DNA from: an uncultured Odoribacter sp. | Lineage (GTDB): Bacteria > Bacteroidota > Bacteroidia > Bacteroidales > Marinifilaceae | Length of the DNA stretch: 5,959 bases | Assembly: GCA_947176455.1 (NCBI GenBank) | Contig: CAMWQQ010000103.1 | Location: forward strand, 1-5,959 | Direction of reading: 5' to 3' | Part shown: positions 1-5,959 of the stretch, piece by piece | Layout of the letters: each line of letters opens with the position of its first letter | How positions within the stretch are numbered: position 1 is the stretch's first letter | Notes under the pieces: generated by a model | The model's database searches: none | What the model was told of the DNA's origin: nothing | The model's input: only the letters and a program-made list of their open reading frames with translations | Made by a program: the position numbers and the translations under genes

Positions 1-348
1 ATCATATACAACAGTTTTAATGAAATCACATTTCGCACGGACAACGGTGCCTTGTTTGAGAATGAAGTATTACTGGAATTGTGGCGAAACCGCCATTCTT
101 CGGATATGATTTCCTTTTACCGGACTCAAAACGGTACAGAAGTGGATTTTATTCTGGAGGGACCGCAACGGAAATTTGCCGTGGAATGTAAATATAAATG
201 TTTTCAACATCCGATATCCATTGCTTCTCTTTCCAATTTGGCTGCCGAAGAGAATTTGCACGCTCAATACATTGCCAATATCAATCTCAACACCACTCAT
301 AAGGAGACCCGATTTGTTCCAGGCATTTTACTTGACCGTATTGAATGA
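1..348 (+). CDS. AAA+ ATPase with DUF4143 domain, C-terminal fragment (5' end outside window)
   Basis: The frame is open from base 1 and ends at TGA 346-348, leaving 115 visible residues. The segment shows the usual C-terminal signature of the bacterial AAA_14/DUF4143 family: a GALFENEVLLEL block (residues 16-27), then YRTQNGTEVDF (40-50), then AVECK (60-64). The E-V-D followed by E-x-K spacing resembles a PD-(D/E)XK nuclease fold, to which DUF4143 is usually related. Family members carry an N-terminal P-loop ATPase domain, which here would lie left of the window. Their cellular role is poorly known and I assign none. A TTG at 52 can be read as a start but is internal, because the conserved block begins before it. 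By hand count the first 300 bases are about 40% G+C, against about 57% in a sampled stretch of the adjacent hydrolase gene. This fits the scattered, often transferred occurrence of the family. The 3' end overlaps the convergent hydrolase gene by 21 bp. Confidence 0.85.
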   Translation: MIYNSFNEITFRTDNGALFENEVLLELWRNRHSSDMISFYRTQNGTEVDFILEGPQRKFAVECKYKCFQHPISIASLSNLAAEENLHAQYIANINLNTTHKETRFVPGILLDRIE

Positions 349-1137
349 TTCCCGTAGGAAAAAGCGGAGGAGGTGTTGAGCCAGTAGTGCTGGTTGGTCT
401 TGGTGGAGGAAGTGGCTGGCGCCGGGGAGCGTTTGGATTTCGGCAGCCGGGAATAAGGAACGGATTGCCGGAATGTCGTCGTCGCTGACGTGGGTGGAGT
501 GTTCACCCCGGAGAAACAGGACGGGAAAGGGATAGGGCTGTCTGTCAGCCGGAAGTTGCCACGCCAGAATGGTTTGTCTGTTCTTTTGTATCGCCTCTAC
601 GTTTATTTTCCAACGGAAACCGTCTTCGGTTTTGCCGATATTTTTGAATACAATCTGGCAGAGGGTTTCCGAGGGGAGCAACTGCCGGATAGTGGCATGG
701 AGCTCTTCCCGGTGCCGATAGTGTTCCGGAGCGATGCGGGTCATGGTATCCAGTAGGCACCGGTGCATATCGTGTTCTTCTGACGGGTAGGTCTTGGGGG
801 CGATGTCCAGTACGGCGGCTTTGGCGACGGTTTGCGGTTCGGTGAGCAACAGTCGCATCAGCGCCTTGCCTCCCATGGAATGTCCTGCGACAAACGGTTT
901 TCGGGAGAGGTGCAGGGAAGCGATGAATGCTTTGAGGTCTTGGCTCATCACCTCGTAATCGTGTTCGGGAGAATGAGGGGAATGGCCGTGATTCCTGAGG
1001 TCCGGCAGAATGACGTGAAAGCGGTCCGCCAGCAGACCGGCAACCTGTAGCCAATTGTCCGAAGCTCCCCAAAGTCCGTGCAGGAGTATCAGCGGGGGAT
1101 GTTCCGGTGTCCCTTTTTCTCTGTAAAACAGTCGCAT
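328..1137 (-). CDS. Alpha/beta fold hydrolase, YbfF/ABHD11-type esterase
   Basis: A complete 269-residue protein with no signal peptide, so probably cytoplasmic. Visible landmarks of the alpha/beta hydrolase fold are the oxyanion-hole HG (residues 20-21), a DLRNHG block (46-51), the nucleophile elbow GHSMGG with Ser87 (85-90), a probable catalytic Asp111 in LDIAP, an RGEHS segment (210-214) and the catalytic His242 in GASHF. Order, spacing and length (YbfF about 254 aa) match E. coli YbfF and eukaryotic ABHD11, which hydrolyse short acyl esters or thioesters. The natural substrate here is unknown. ATG 1137 is chosen because it lies just before the first conserved strand, as in the family; the next in-frame Met (residue 64) would remove the oxyanion hole. 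The start is 14 nt past the frd terminator with no Shine-Dalgarno-like sequence, so its transcript source is unclear. The 3' end overlaps the DUF4143 gene tail to tail. Confidence 0.93.
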   Translation of the reverse strand: MRLFYREKGTPEHPPLILLHGLWGASDNWLQVAGLLADRFHVILPDLRNHGHSPHSPEHDYEVMSQDLKAFIASLHLSRKPFVAGHSMGGKALMRLLLTEPQTVAKAAVLDIAPKTYPSEEHDMHRCLLDTMTRIAPEHYRHREELHATIRQLLPSETLCQIVFKNIGKTEDGFRWKINVEAIQKNRQTILAWQLPADRQPYPFPVLFLRGEHSTHVSDDDIPAIRSLFPAAEIQTLPGASHFLHQDQPALLAQHLLRFFLRESFNTVK

Positions 1138-1151
1138 CGTTTTAGGGTATG

Positions 1152-1189
1152 TTCAAAAAATGCTACCGTTGCCGGTAGCATTTTTTGAA
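1152..1189 (-). terminator. Intrinsic terminator of the frdCAB operon
   Basis: A perfect inverted repeat: arms 1152-1168 and 1173-1189 (17 bp each) around a 4-nt loop at 1169-1172. Read on the minus strand, the core stem is TGCTACCG / CGGTAGCA with loop GCAA, a stable GNRA tetraloop, followed by TTTTTT. The hairpin begins 26 nt after the frdB stop, as expected for a Rho-independent terminator. The A/T flanks are symmetric, so it could also work in the other direction, but the GNRA loop forms only in the minus-strand RNA and no plus-strand gene ends nearby. Confidence 0.9.
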
Positions 1190-1215
1190 GTTATTTCCGG
1201 TTTATCGGATAAAAC

Positions 1216-1977
1216 TTAGTCTTTCAACTTGGCTTTCAGGAATTCCCGGTTCAGCCGTGCAATGTGGGAGATAGAGATGCTCTTCGGGCATTCCATTTCA
1301 CAAGCACCTGTGTTGGTACAGTTTCCGAATCCGAGTTCGTCCATTTTTGCCACCATGGCTTTTGCCCGGCGTGCGGCTTCGATTTTTCCCTGGGGCAACA
1401 GTGCCAACTGGGATACCTTTGCAGCGACGAACAACATGGCTGAAGAGTTCTTGCAAGTAGCCGCGCAGGCGCCGCAACCGATACATGCGGCGGCATCCAT
1501 TGCCTCTTCCGCTTTGTCGTTGGCGATGGGTATGGCGTTGGCATCGGGTACACCGCCGGTGTTCACCGATACATATCCGCCTGCCTGCAGGATTTTGTCG
1601 TAGGCTTTCCGGTCTACAATCAAGTCTTTGATAACCGGGAATGCCCCGCACCGCCACGGTTCGATGGTAATGGTTGCTCCGTCTTCAAAACGGCGCATGT
1701 GCAACTGGCAAGTCGTCACGTCATCGTCTGGACCGTGTGCCCGTCCGTCTACGAACAAGCTACAGGTACCGCAAATACCTTCCCGGCAATCGTGGTCGAA
1801 TGCTACGGGTTCTTCGTTCTGTTCCACCAGTTGTTCGTTCAAGATGTCCAGCATTTCCAGGAAGGAAGTACCGGTTGAGATGTTGTGGACTTTATAGGTC
1901 TTAAACCCGCCTTGGGATTTGGCGTCCTTTTGGCGCCATATCTTCAGTGTCAGTTCTTTTAATATTTTGTCTGCCAT
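1216..1977 (-). CDS. frdB: Fumarate reductase/succinate dehydrogenase iron-sulfur subunit
   Basis: A 253-residue subunit carrying electrons between the membrane cytochrome b (FrdC) and FAD in FrdA, on the cytoplasmic face of the inner membrane. The N-terminal ferredoxin domain holds [2Fe-2S] ligands C64, C69, C72 (CREGICGTC) and C90. The C-terminal domain has C165, C168, C171 and C175 ([12 protein letters not shown]), then C220, C226 and C230 ([11 protein letters not shown]). By the E. coli FrdB pattern, the [4Fe-4S] cluster uses C165/C168/C171/C230 and the [3Fe-4S] cluster uses C175/C220/C226. Lys follows C175 where the E. coli enzyme has Pro; I recall this as usual in the Bacteroidetes/epsilon-type enzymes. 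ATG 1977 (MADK...) is preferred because homologues start at about this point. An in-frame ATG at 1989 adds MVKV and leaves only 3 nt after the frdA stop. Neither start has a clear ribosome binding site. Last gene of the operon. Confidence 0.96.
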   Translation of the reverse strand: MADKILKELTLKIWRQKDAKSQGGFKTYKVHNISTGTSFLEMLDILNEQLVEQNEEPVAFDHDCREGICGTCSLFVDGRAHGPDDDVTTCQLHMRRFEDGATITIEPWRCGAFPVIKDLIVDRKAYDKILQAGGYVSVNTGGVPDANAIPIANDKAEEAMDAAACIGCGACAATCKNSSAMLFVAAKVSQLALLPQGKIEAARRAKAMVAKMDELGFGNCTNTGACEMECPKSISISHIARLNREFLKAKLKD

Positions 1978-1992
1978 AACTTTTACCATTTA

Positions 1993-3933
1993 TTATTTAT
2001 AAGAACGTTGAGTAAGTTGGATGTTTTCAAATACCAGTTCTTCCTTGTGGAATTCCGGAGCCTTGTCTTCGCCCTGGTATTCCCAAATGGAAACATATTT
2101 GAAGTTTTCGTCATCCCGTTGTGCCTCGCCTTCGGAGGTCATGGATTCTACCCGCAGGTGTCCACCGCAGGACTCGTTCCGGTTGAGGGCATCGTGAGCC
2201 ATCAGGTCGGCAAGTTCGATGAAATCGGCAACGCGAGCGGCTTTCTCCAGCTCGTTGTTCATGGCTGTAAATTCACCGGTGACGCGCAAATCCTGATAGA
2301 ACGCCTTTTTCAATTCCGCAATCAGTTCGATGGCTTTTTTCAAGCCTTCCGCGTCACGTGCCATACCGATGTATTCCCACATGATGTGACCCAGTTCCTT
2401 GTGGAAGTGGTCCGGAGACTTCGTGCCTTTGATGTCGTACAGGCGACGCAGGCGGTCGGTGACGTGCTTCTCGGCTTCATCGAATTCTTTGGCGTTGGTA
2501 TTGATTTTCGGCGTCTGGATTTCCTTGGACAGGTAGTCGCCGATGGTGTACGGCAGGATGAAATATCCGTCTGCCAATCCCTGCATCAGGGCGGAAGCTC
2601 CCAGACGGTTTGCACCGTGGTCGGAGAAGTTACATTCGCCGATGGCGTACAATCCCGGAATGGTGGTCATCAGGTTGTAGTCCACCCAAAGTCCGCCCAT
2701 GGAGTAGTGGATTGCCGGATAAATCATCATCGGATTGTGATAGGGGTCTACAGCAGTAATTTTTTCGTACATCTGGAACAGGTTGCCGTAACGTTTCTCA
2801 ATGGTGTCGCGTCCCAATTGTTCGATGGCATATTTGAAGTCCAGGAATACGGCCTTGCCCGTGTTGTTTACGCCGAAGCCCGCATCGCATCTTTCCTTGG
2901 CGGCACGGGAGGCAACGTCACGGGGTACCAGGTTACCGAATGCCGGATAACGGCGCTCCAGATAGAAGTCGCGGTCTTCGTCCGGAATGTCGTTCGGGTG
3001 TTTGGTGCCTGCCTGCAAGGCTTTGGCATCTTCTATTTTCTTCGGAACCCATACGCGTCCGTCGTTACGCAACGATTCGGACATCAGGGTCAGCTTGCTC
3101 TGCTGGTCGCCGTGTACCGGAATACAGGTCGGGTGAATCTGCACGAAACAGGGGTTGCCGAACATGGCACCTTTCTTGTAAGCCTGCCATGCCGCACTTC
3201 CGTTACATCCCATGGCGTTGGTGGACAGGAAGAATACGTTGCCGTAACCTCCGGTTGCCAATACAACGGCATGAGCGCCGAAACGTTCGATTTTACCGGT
3301 TACCAGGTCGCGGGCGATTACTCCCCGGGCTTTGCCGTCGATAACCACTACGTCGAGCACTTCGTGACGGTTGTACATTTTCACTTTTCCGTTCTGAATC
3401 TGGCGGTTCATCGCACCGTAAGCACCCAGCAACAACTGCTGTCCGGTTTGCCCCCTGGCGTAGAATGTACGGCTTACCAAAGCACCACCGAAGGAACGGT
3501 TGGCAAGCAAACCACCGTATTCGCGGGCGAAAGGCACGCCCTGAGCGACGCACTGGTCGATGATGGCGTTGCTCACCTCTGCCAGACGATATACGTTGGC
3601 TTCGCGAGCACGGTAGTCACCGCCTTTGATGGTTTCATAGAACAGACGGAATACGGAGTCGTTGTCGTTTGGGTAGTTCTTTGCCGCATTGATACCTCCC
3701 TGGGCGGCGATAGAGTGTGCGCGACGGGGAGAATCCTGGTAGCAGAATGCGGTTACGTTATAGCCTAATTCGGCAAGACTGGCAGCGGCGGAACCTCCGG
3801 CTAATCCGGTGCCGACAACGATAACATCCAGTTTCTTCTTGTTGGCCGGGCTGACAACGCCGATGTGGGCTTTGTGGTTAGACCACTTGTCTTTCAACGG
3901 TCCGGCAGGTATTTTTGCATCTATAACTGACAT
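1993..3933 (-). CDS. frdA: Fumarate reductase/succinate dehydrogenase flavoprotein subunit
   Basis: The 646-residue catalytic subunit, which interconverts fumarate and succinate on the cytoplasmic side of the membrane. The N-terminal Rossmann FAD motif GTGLAGG is at 41-47. [11 protein letters not shown] (70-80) carries His73, the expected site of covalent 8-alpha-histidyl FAD attachment. The dicarboxylate site is seen in QIHPT (265-269, His267), ESLRNDGR (286-293), LVPRD with Arg338 as the expected proton-donor arginine, AIHYSMGG (His409) and HGANRLG (Arg443). The length exceeds E. coli FrdA (about 600) and matches the longer Bacteroidetes/Bacillus-type flavoproteins paired with a single cytochrome b. 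Start ATG 3933 follows an A/T-rich leader lacking a Shine-Dalgarno sequence, 58 nt after the frdC stop. frdB follows within 3-15 nt, so the two are co-transcribed. Sequence cannot decide the direction of catalysis in vivo; in anaerobic Bacteroidales it is fumarate reduction with menaquinol. Confidence 0.97.
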   Translation of the reverse strand: MSVIDAKIPAGPLKDKWSNHKAHIGVVSPANKKKLDVIVVGTGLAGGSAAASLAELGYNVTAFCYQDSPRRAHSIAAQGGINAAKNYPNDNDSVFRLFYETIKGGDYRAREANVYRLAEVSNAIIDQCVAQGVPFAREYGGLLANRSFGGALVSRTFYARGQTGQQLLLGAYGAMNRQIQNGKVKMYNRHEVLDVVVIDGKARGVIARDLVTGKIERFGAHAVVLATGGYGNVFFLSTNAMGCNGSAAWQAYKKGAMFGNPCFVQIHPTCIPVHGDQQSKLTLMSESLRNDGRVWVPKKIEDAKALQAGTKHPNDIPDEDRDFYLERRYPAFGNLVPRDVASRAAKERCDAGFGVNNTGKAVFLDFKYAIEQLGRDTIEKRYGNLFQMYEKITAVDPYHNPMMIYPAIHYSMGGLWVDYNLMTTIPGLYAIGECNFSDHGANRLGASALMQGLADGYFILPYTIGDYLSKEIQTPKINTNAKEFDEAEKHVTDRLRRLYDIKGTKSPDHFHKELGHIMWEYIGMARDAEGLKKAIELIAELKKAFYQDLRVTGEFTAMNNELEKAARVADFIELADLMAHDALNRNESCGGHLRVESMTSEGEAQRDDENFKYVSIWEYQGEDKAPEFHKEELVFENIQLTQRSYK

Positions 3934-3991
3934 AGTAATTGTTTTTAGTTTTTGACTTAAAGATTGTGTTGCATCCCTTGCTTTATCGGAT

Positions 3992-4627
3992 TCAATTGCC
4001 GAATATCATGAAATACAAGGGGATGATGCTGAATCCGGCTGCAAATACGAAAGCAAAGAAATAAGCGATGCATTCCAACCGTTTCCTCCAGATGTCGTTG
4101 GAAAAACCGATGGTCTGGAAAGCCGACCAGAAACCGTGGGTGATGTGCAACCCCAGCAGAATGGCGGCAATGATGTAAATCACTCCGAAACACGGCTGTT
4201 TCAGGAAGCTGCTGACAAATTCATAGTGGCTGGTGATTTCGCCGAATTTGAACTGGTACCATACGGTGGCGATGTGCAAGGCAAGGAATGCCAGCACCAA
4301 TGCGCCCAGAATGTACATGTTCCGGGAAGCCCACGTGCAGTTTTGAGACTGGCAACGTTTGGCGTATTTTGCCGGTCGTGCTTTCTGATTCTGGATGGTT
4401 AGCACGCTTGCCCAGATGATGTGGACGATGAAACCGAGTGCGAGTACCGGCTCAATCACCTTGATGAAAGGCAACGCCATGAAGTCGCATCCGGCATTGA
4501 ATGCCTCTTCGCTGACTAACAGCAGCAAGTTCACGGAGAGGTGAACACACAAGAATAGAATCAGAAAAAGTCCGGATAAACTCATGATGACTTTTTTTCC
4601 GATCGAAGAAGTCAAAAAATTACTCAT
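3992..4627 (-). CDS. frdC: Fumarate reductase/succinate dehydrogenase cytochrome b subunit
   Basis: A 211-residue integral membrane anchor of the b558-type single-subunit family, carrying diheme b and the menaquinone site. Five hydrophobic helices are evident at about residues 12-36, 54-78, 103-125, 146-168 and 184-208. Histidines lie within the first four: His29, His69, His118 and His161 (with His164 nearby). This is the pattern expected for the four axial ligands of two hemes, as in Wolinella FrdC. The start region [16 protein letters not shown] and the helix II-III loop ([14 protein letters not shown]) are typical of Bacteroidetes members. ATG 4627 is the natural start. Its leader is A/T-rich without a Shine-Dalgarno sequence, with a candidate promoter about 47 nt upstream. 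First gene of the operon. Members vary greatly in sequence, but the position before frdA and frdB makes the call firm. Confidence 0.95.
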   Translation of the reverse strand: MSNFLTSSIGKKVIMSLSGLFLILFLCVHLSVNLLLLVSEEAFNAGCDFMALPFIKVIEPVLALGFIVHIIWASVLTIQNQKARPAKYAKRCQSQNCTWASRNMYILGALVLAFLALHIATVWYQFKFGEITSHYEFVSSFLKQPCFGVIYIIAAILLGLHITHGFWSAFQTIGFSNDIWRKRLECIAYFFAFVFAAGFSIIPLYFMIFGN

Positions 4628-4673
4628 AATTTGTTCTGTTTATTAATAATTGAGATTGATTTTTCACTATGTG

Positions 4674-4681
4674 CAAAATTA
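4674..4681 (-). promoter_or_regulatory. Candidate Bacteroidetes -7 promoter element for frdCAB
   Basis: The minus strand reads TAATTTTG here, an exact match to the Bacteroidetes sigma-ABfr -7 consensus TAnnTTTG. It would start transcription near 4667 and give a leader of about 40 nt before the frdC ATG at 4627. No convincing TTTG -33 element lies 19-21 nt upstream, so the promoter may be weak or activator-dependent. Inferred from consensus only. Confidence 0.5.
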
Positions 4682-4716
4682 TCCTTTTTCCTTGAATTTT
4701 ATGCTATTTTTTTACA

Positions 4717-4731
4717 TTAGAATGATTCTAA
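4717..4731. promoter_or_regulatory. 7-1-7 palindrome resembling a Fur/PerR-family operator
   Basis: TTAGAATGATTCTAA is a perfect 7-bp inverted repeat around one central base. It differs from the Bacillus PerR box TTATAATnATTATAA at only one symmetric pair of positions, and from the Fur 7-1-7 box TGATAATnATTATCA at two pairs. A one-base centre cannot form a normal hairpin loop, so a DNA operator is more likely than a terminator. It lies about 35 bp upstream of the candidate -7 element of frdCAB, around -50 to -65, and also 20 bp past the stop of the serine hydrolase gene. The regulator is not known. Confidence 0.4.
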
Positions 4732-4751
4732 ATTCAGAAAATTTTCCGTAA

Positions 4752-5959
4752 TTATTTTGGGATGTCCGGAGGTGTTTTCAGGTTGTCGTAAATCACCTCC
4801 TGGATTTTGGTACGGATATTCTGGTCGGATAATTTTGAATTGAATTCGTTGGGGTAGGTCCGGTTGGACATAAAGATGTATATCAGGTCGTTATCGGGGT
4901 CGCACCAAGCCATGATGCCGGTGAATCCCGTGTGCCCGAAACTGCTGAGCGGGGAGAGTTGGCATACCGGACTGATTTTGGTCGTGTCGGGTTCGGGCTT
5001 GTCGAATCCCAGCGCTCTTCTGTTTTCCGGAAAGGTGTGATTGGAACAGGTAAAGGTGTCAATGGTGCCTGGCGCAAAGTATTGTTCGCCTCCGTAGTTG
5101 CCTTTGTTCAGATACATCTGGAGCATTTTAGCCAAATCCTCCGCCGTGGAAAAGAGTCCGGCGTTCCCGGCAATGCCTCCCAGCATGGCGGCGGCGGGGT
5201 CGTGTACATTTCCCTTGATTTCGGTTTTCCGGTACAATAGGTCATGGCAAGAAGGAACAATCCGGGAGACAGGCAGTCGTTCGGCCGCCTTGAAATCGGT
5301 GCTGTACATGCCCAGACGACGGTAGAAGGCGTTTTGGCAGTAGCGGCTGATGTTTTCTCCGGAGATTTGTTCTATGGCGAATTTCAGCAGGATGAAGCCG
5401 ACATCGCTATATGCGTAGGTTTTTTGAGGGTTTAACGGGGAGTGTAGAATGGTATGAAGAACGGTGTCCTGATAGGAGGGGAACATATACAATCCCGGTG
5501 CAAGCATTTTATAGCCGTCTCGTTGCTGATTGGAGATGGTGCTGTCTTTGAACCGGTAGTTGATGTCGGCGTAGAGGCGTTCTCTCAGCCGAAGAGTGTT
5601 GTTGGGGGTTTTCCGGTTGGAAAACAAGGGACCGGCAAGGGAGGTTTGGTCAATGGCGTCGGCAAAGAAAGGGATGAACGTTTTCAAGCCGGCATTGTGG
5701 CACAATATCTCTTTGATCAAGAGGTCTTTTTTGTCGGTGTGCTCCAGCTCGGGATAGTATTCGGACAAAGGGTGGTCGAGGGCTATCCGTTTTTCATCGT
5801 ACAGCTTCATCAGCGCCGGCAGGGTTGCCGTGATTTTAGTGACGGAGGCGATGTCGTAGATGTCGTTGACGGCGTTGGGTCTTTCTTTCTGATAGGTGTG
5901 GAAGCCGAAGGCTTTGTTGTAAATGACCGTGCCGTTCCGGGCAATCAGGACTTGGCATC
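4752..5959 (-). CDS. Class-C beta-lactamase-like serine hydrolase, C-terminal part (N-terminus outside window), probably of a GH3 fusion
   Basis: The frame is open from the right edge to TAA at 4752-4754 and gives 401 visible residues (first full codon 5955-5957). It is a serine beta-lactamase/penicillin-binding-like domain. The catalytic SVTK (Ser38-x-x-Lys41 of the visible part) sits in DIYDIASVTK; YSD at 183-185 is the Tyr motif; HTG at 342-344 replaces KTG. A glycine-rich GGIAGNAGLF block (260-269) is typical of the EstB/class-C-like family. ATG 5810 is not the true start, since it lies after the catalytic Ser-Lys. From memory, closely similar domains in Bacteroidales form the C-terminal half of about 1000-residue proteins whose N-terminal half is a GH3 beta-N-acetylglucosaminidase. 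That would suggest a cell-envelope or peptidoglycan role, but the GH3 part cannot be seen here. The gene lies upstream of frdC on the same strand, with no clear terminator between them. Confidence 0.88.
   Translation of the reverse strand, partial: CQVLIARNGTVIYNKAFGFHTYQKERPNAVNDIYDIASVTKITATLPALMKLYDEKRIALDHPLSEYYPELEHTDKKDLLIKEILCHNAGLKTFIPFFADAIDQTSLAGPLFSNRKTPNNTLRLRERLYADINYRFKDSTISNQQRDGYKMLAPGLYMFPSYQDTVLHTILHSPLNPQKTYAYSDVGFILLKFAIEQISGENISRYCQNAFYRRLGMYSTDFKAAERLPVSRIVPSCHDLLYRKTEIKGNVHDPAAAMLGGIAGNAGLFSTAEDLAKMLQMYLNKGNYGGEQYFAPGTIDTFTCSNHTFPENRRALGFDKPEPDTTKISPVCQLSPLSSFGHTGFTGIMAWCDPDNDLIYIFMSNRTYPNEFNSKLSDQNIRTKIQEVIYDNLKTPPDIPK

Noticed and set aside
490..756. Plus-strand open frames inside the alpha/beta hydrolase gene (also at 832-1050)
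   Set aside because: They are antisense to a complete gene with full catalytic motifs and show no recognisable protein features.
1161..1180. The stem-loop as a repeat element or integration site
   Set aside because: Its stem, GNRA loop, T-tract and position 26 nt after frdB are fully explained by an intrinsic terminator, and no second copy is in the window.
1201..1210. The 10-mer TTTATCGGAT occurs just past the frdB stop and again at 3982-3991 just past the frdC stop
   Set aside because: Many repeated 10-mers are expected by chance in 6 kb; the flanks do not match and no structure forms.
2008..3768. A 586-codon open frame on the plus strand opposite frdA
   Set aside because: It lies wholly within the well-supported frdA gene, has no recognisable domain, and its length follows from frdA codon choice rarely producing stops in the opposite register. 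It is a shadow frame.
4717..4731. The palindrome as a terminator for the serine hydrolase gene
   Set aside because: It has only one central base, 7-bp A/T-rich arms and no directly following T-tract on the minus strand, so it is a poor RNA hairpin.
4737..4746. Short palindrome GAAAATTTTC just after the serine hydrolase stop
   Set aside because: It has no loop, is only 10 bp of low-complexity A/T sequence, and is expected by chance in this gap.
5808..5810. ATG as the start of the serine hydrolase (352 aa)
   Set aside because: The frame continues upstream to the window edge and encodes the conserved catalytic SVTK before this Met, so the ATG is internal.

Overview
The window reads as ordinary Bacteroidales chromosome (Bacteroides/Parabacteroides/Odoribacter-like; the family cannot be fixed from sequence alone). 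The grounds are the protein types, the gene order frdC-frdA-frdB, A/T-rich leaders with no Shine-Dalgarno sequence, and a match to the Bacteroidetes -7 promoter element TAnnTTTG upstream of the main operon. Coding DNA is of moderate G+C, with A/T-rich gaps.

Layout, left to right. Positions 1-348 (+) hold the last 115 codons of an AAA+ ATPase of the AAA_14/DUF4143 type, cut by the window edge. Its end overlaps, tail to tail by 21 bp, a complete alpha/beta hydrolase of the YbfF/ABHD11 type (328-1137, -). Next comes a perfect 17-bp stem-loop with a GCAA loop on the minus strand and a T-tract (1152-1189), which is the terminator of the central operon. The central operon (1216-4627, -) is a complete three-gene fumarate reductase/succinate dehydrogenase: frdC (cytochrome b), frdA (flavoprotein), frdB (iron-sulfur protein). 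All expected FAD, Fe-S, substrate and heme residues are visible. A 124-bp A/T-rich gap (4628-4751) holds its probable promoter and a 7-1-7 palindrome resembling a Fur/PerR-family operator. The right end (4752-5959, -) is the C-terminal 401 residues of a class-C beta-lactamase-like serine hydrolase. It is incomplete at its N-terminus and is probably the tail of a longer GH3 glycosidase-serine hydrolase protein.

How the genes work together. FrdC anchors FrdA and FrdB to the inner membrane and passes electrons between menaquinone and the Fe-S chain. FrdB relays them to FAD in FrdA, where fumarate and succinate interconvert. In anaerobic Bacteroidales this is the terminal step of the succinate pathway. 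The flanking genes have no evident obligate link to it. All four genes from the hydrolase to the serine hydrolase lie on the same strand, but a strong terminator separates frdB from the alpha/beta hydrolase.

I see no mobile element, CRISPR array, RNA gene or clearly novel system. The points most worth checking are the Fur/PerR-like palindrome upstream of frdC and the alpha/beta hydrolase start codon only 14 nt past a strong terminator.
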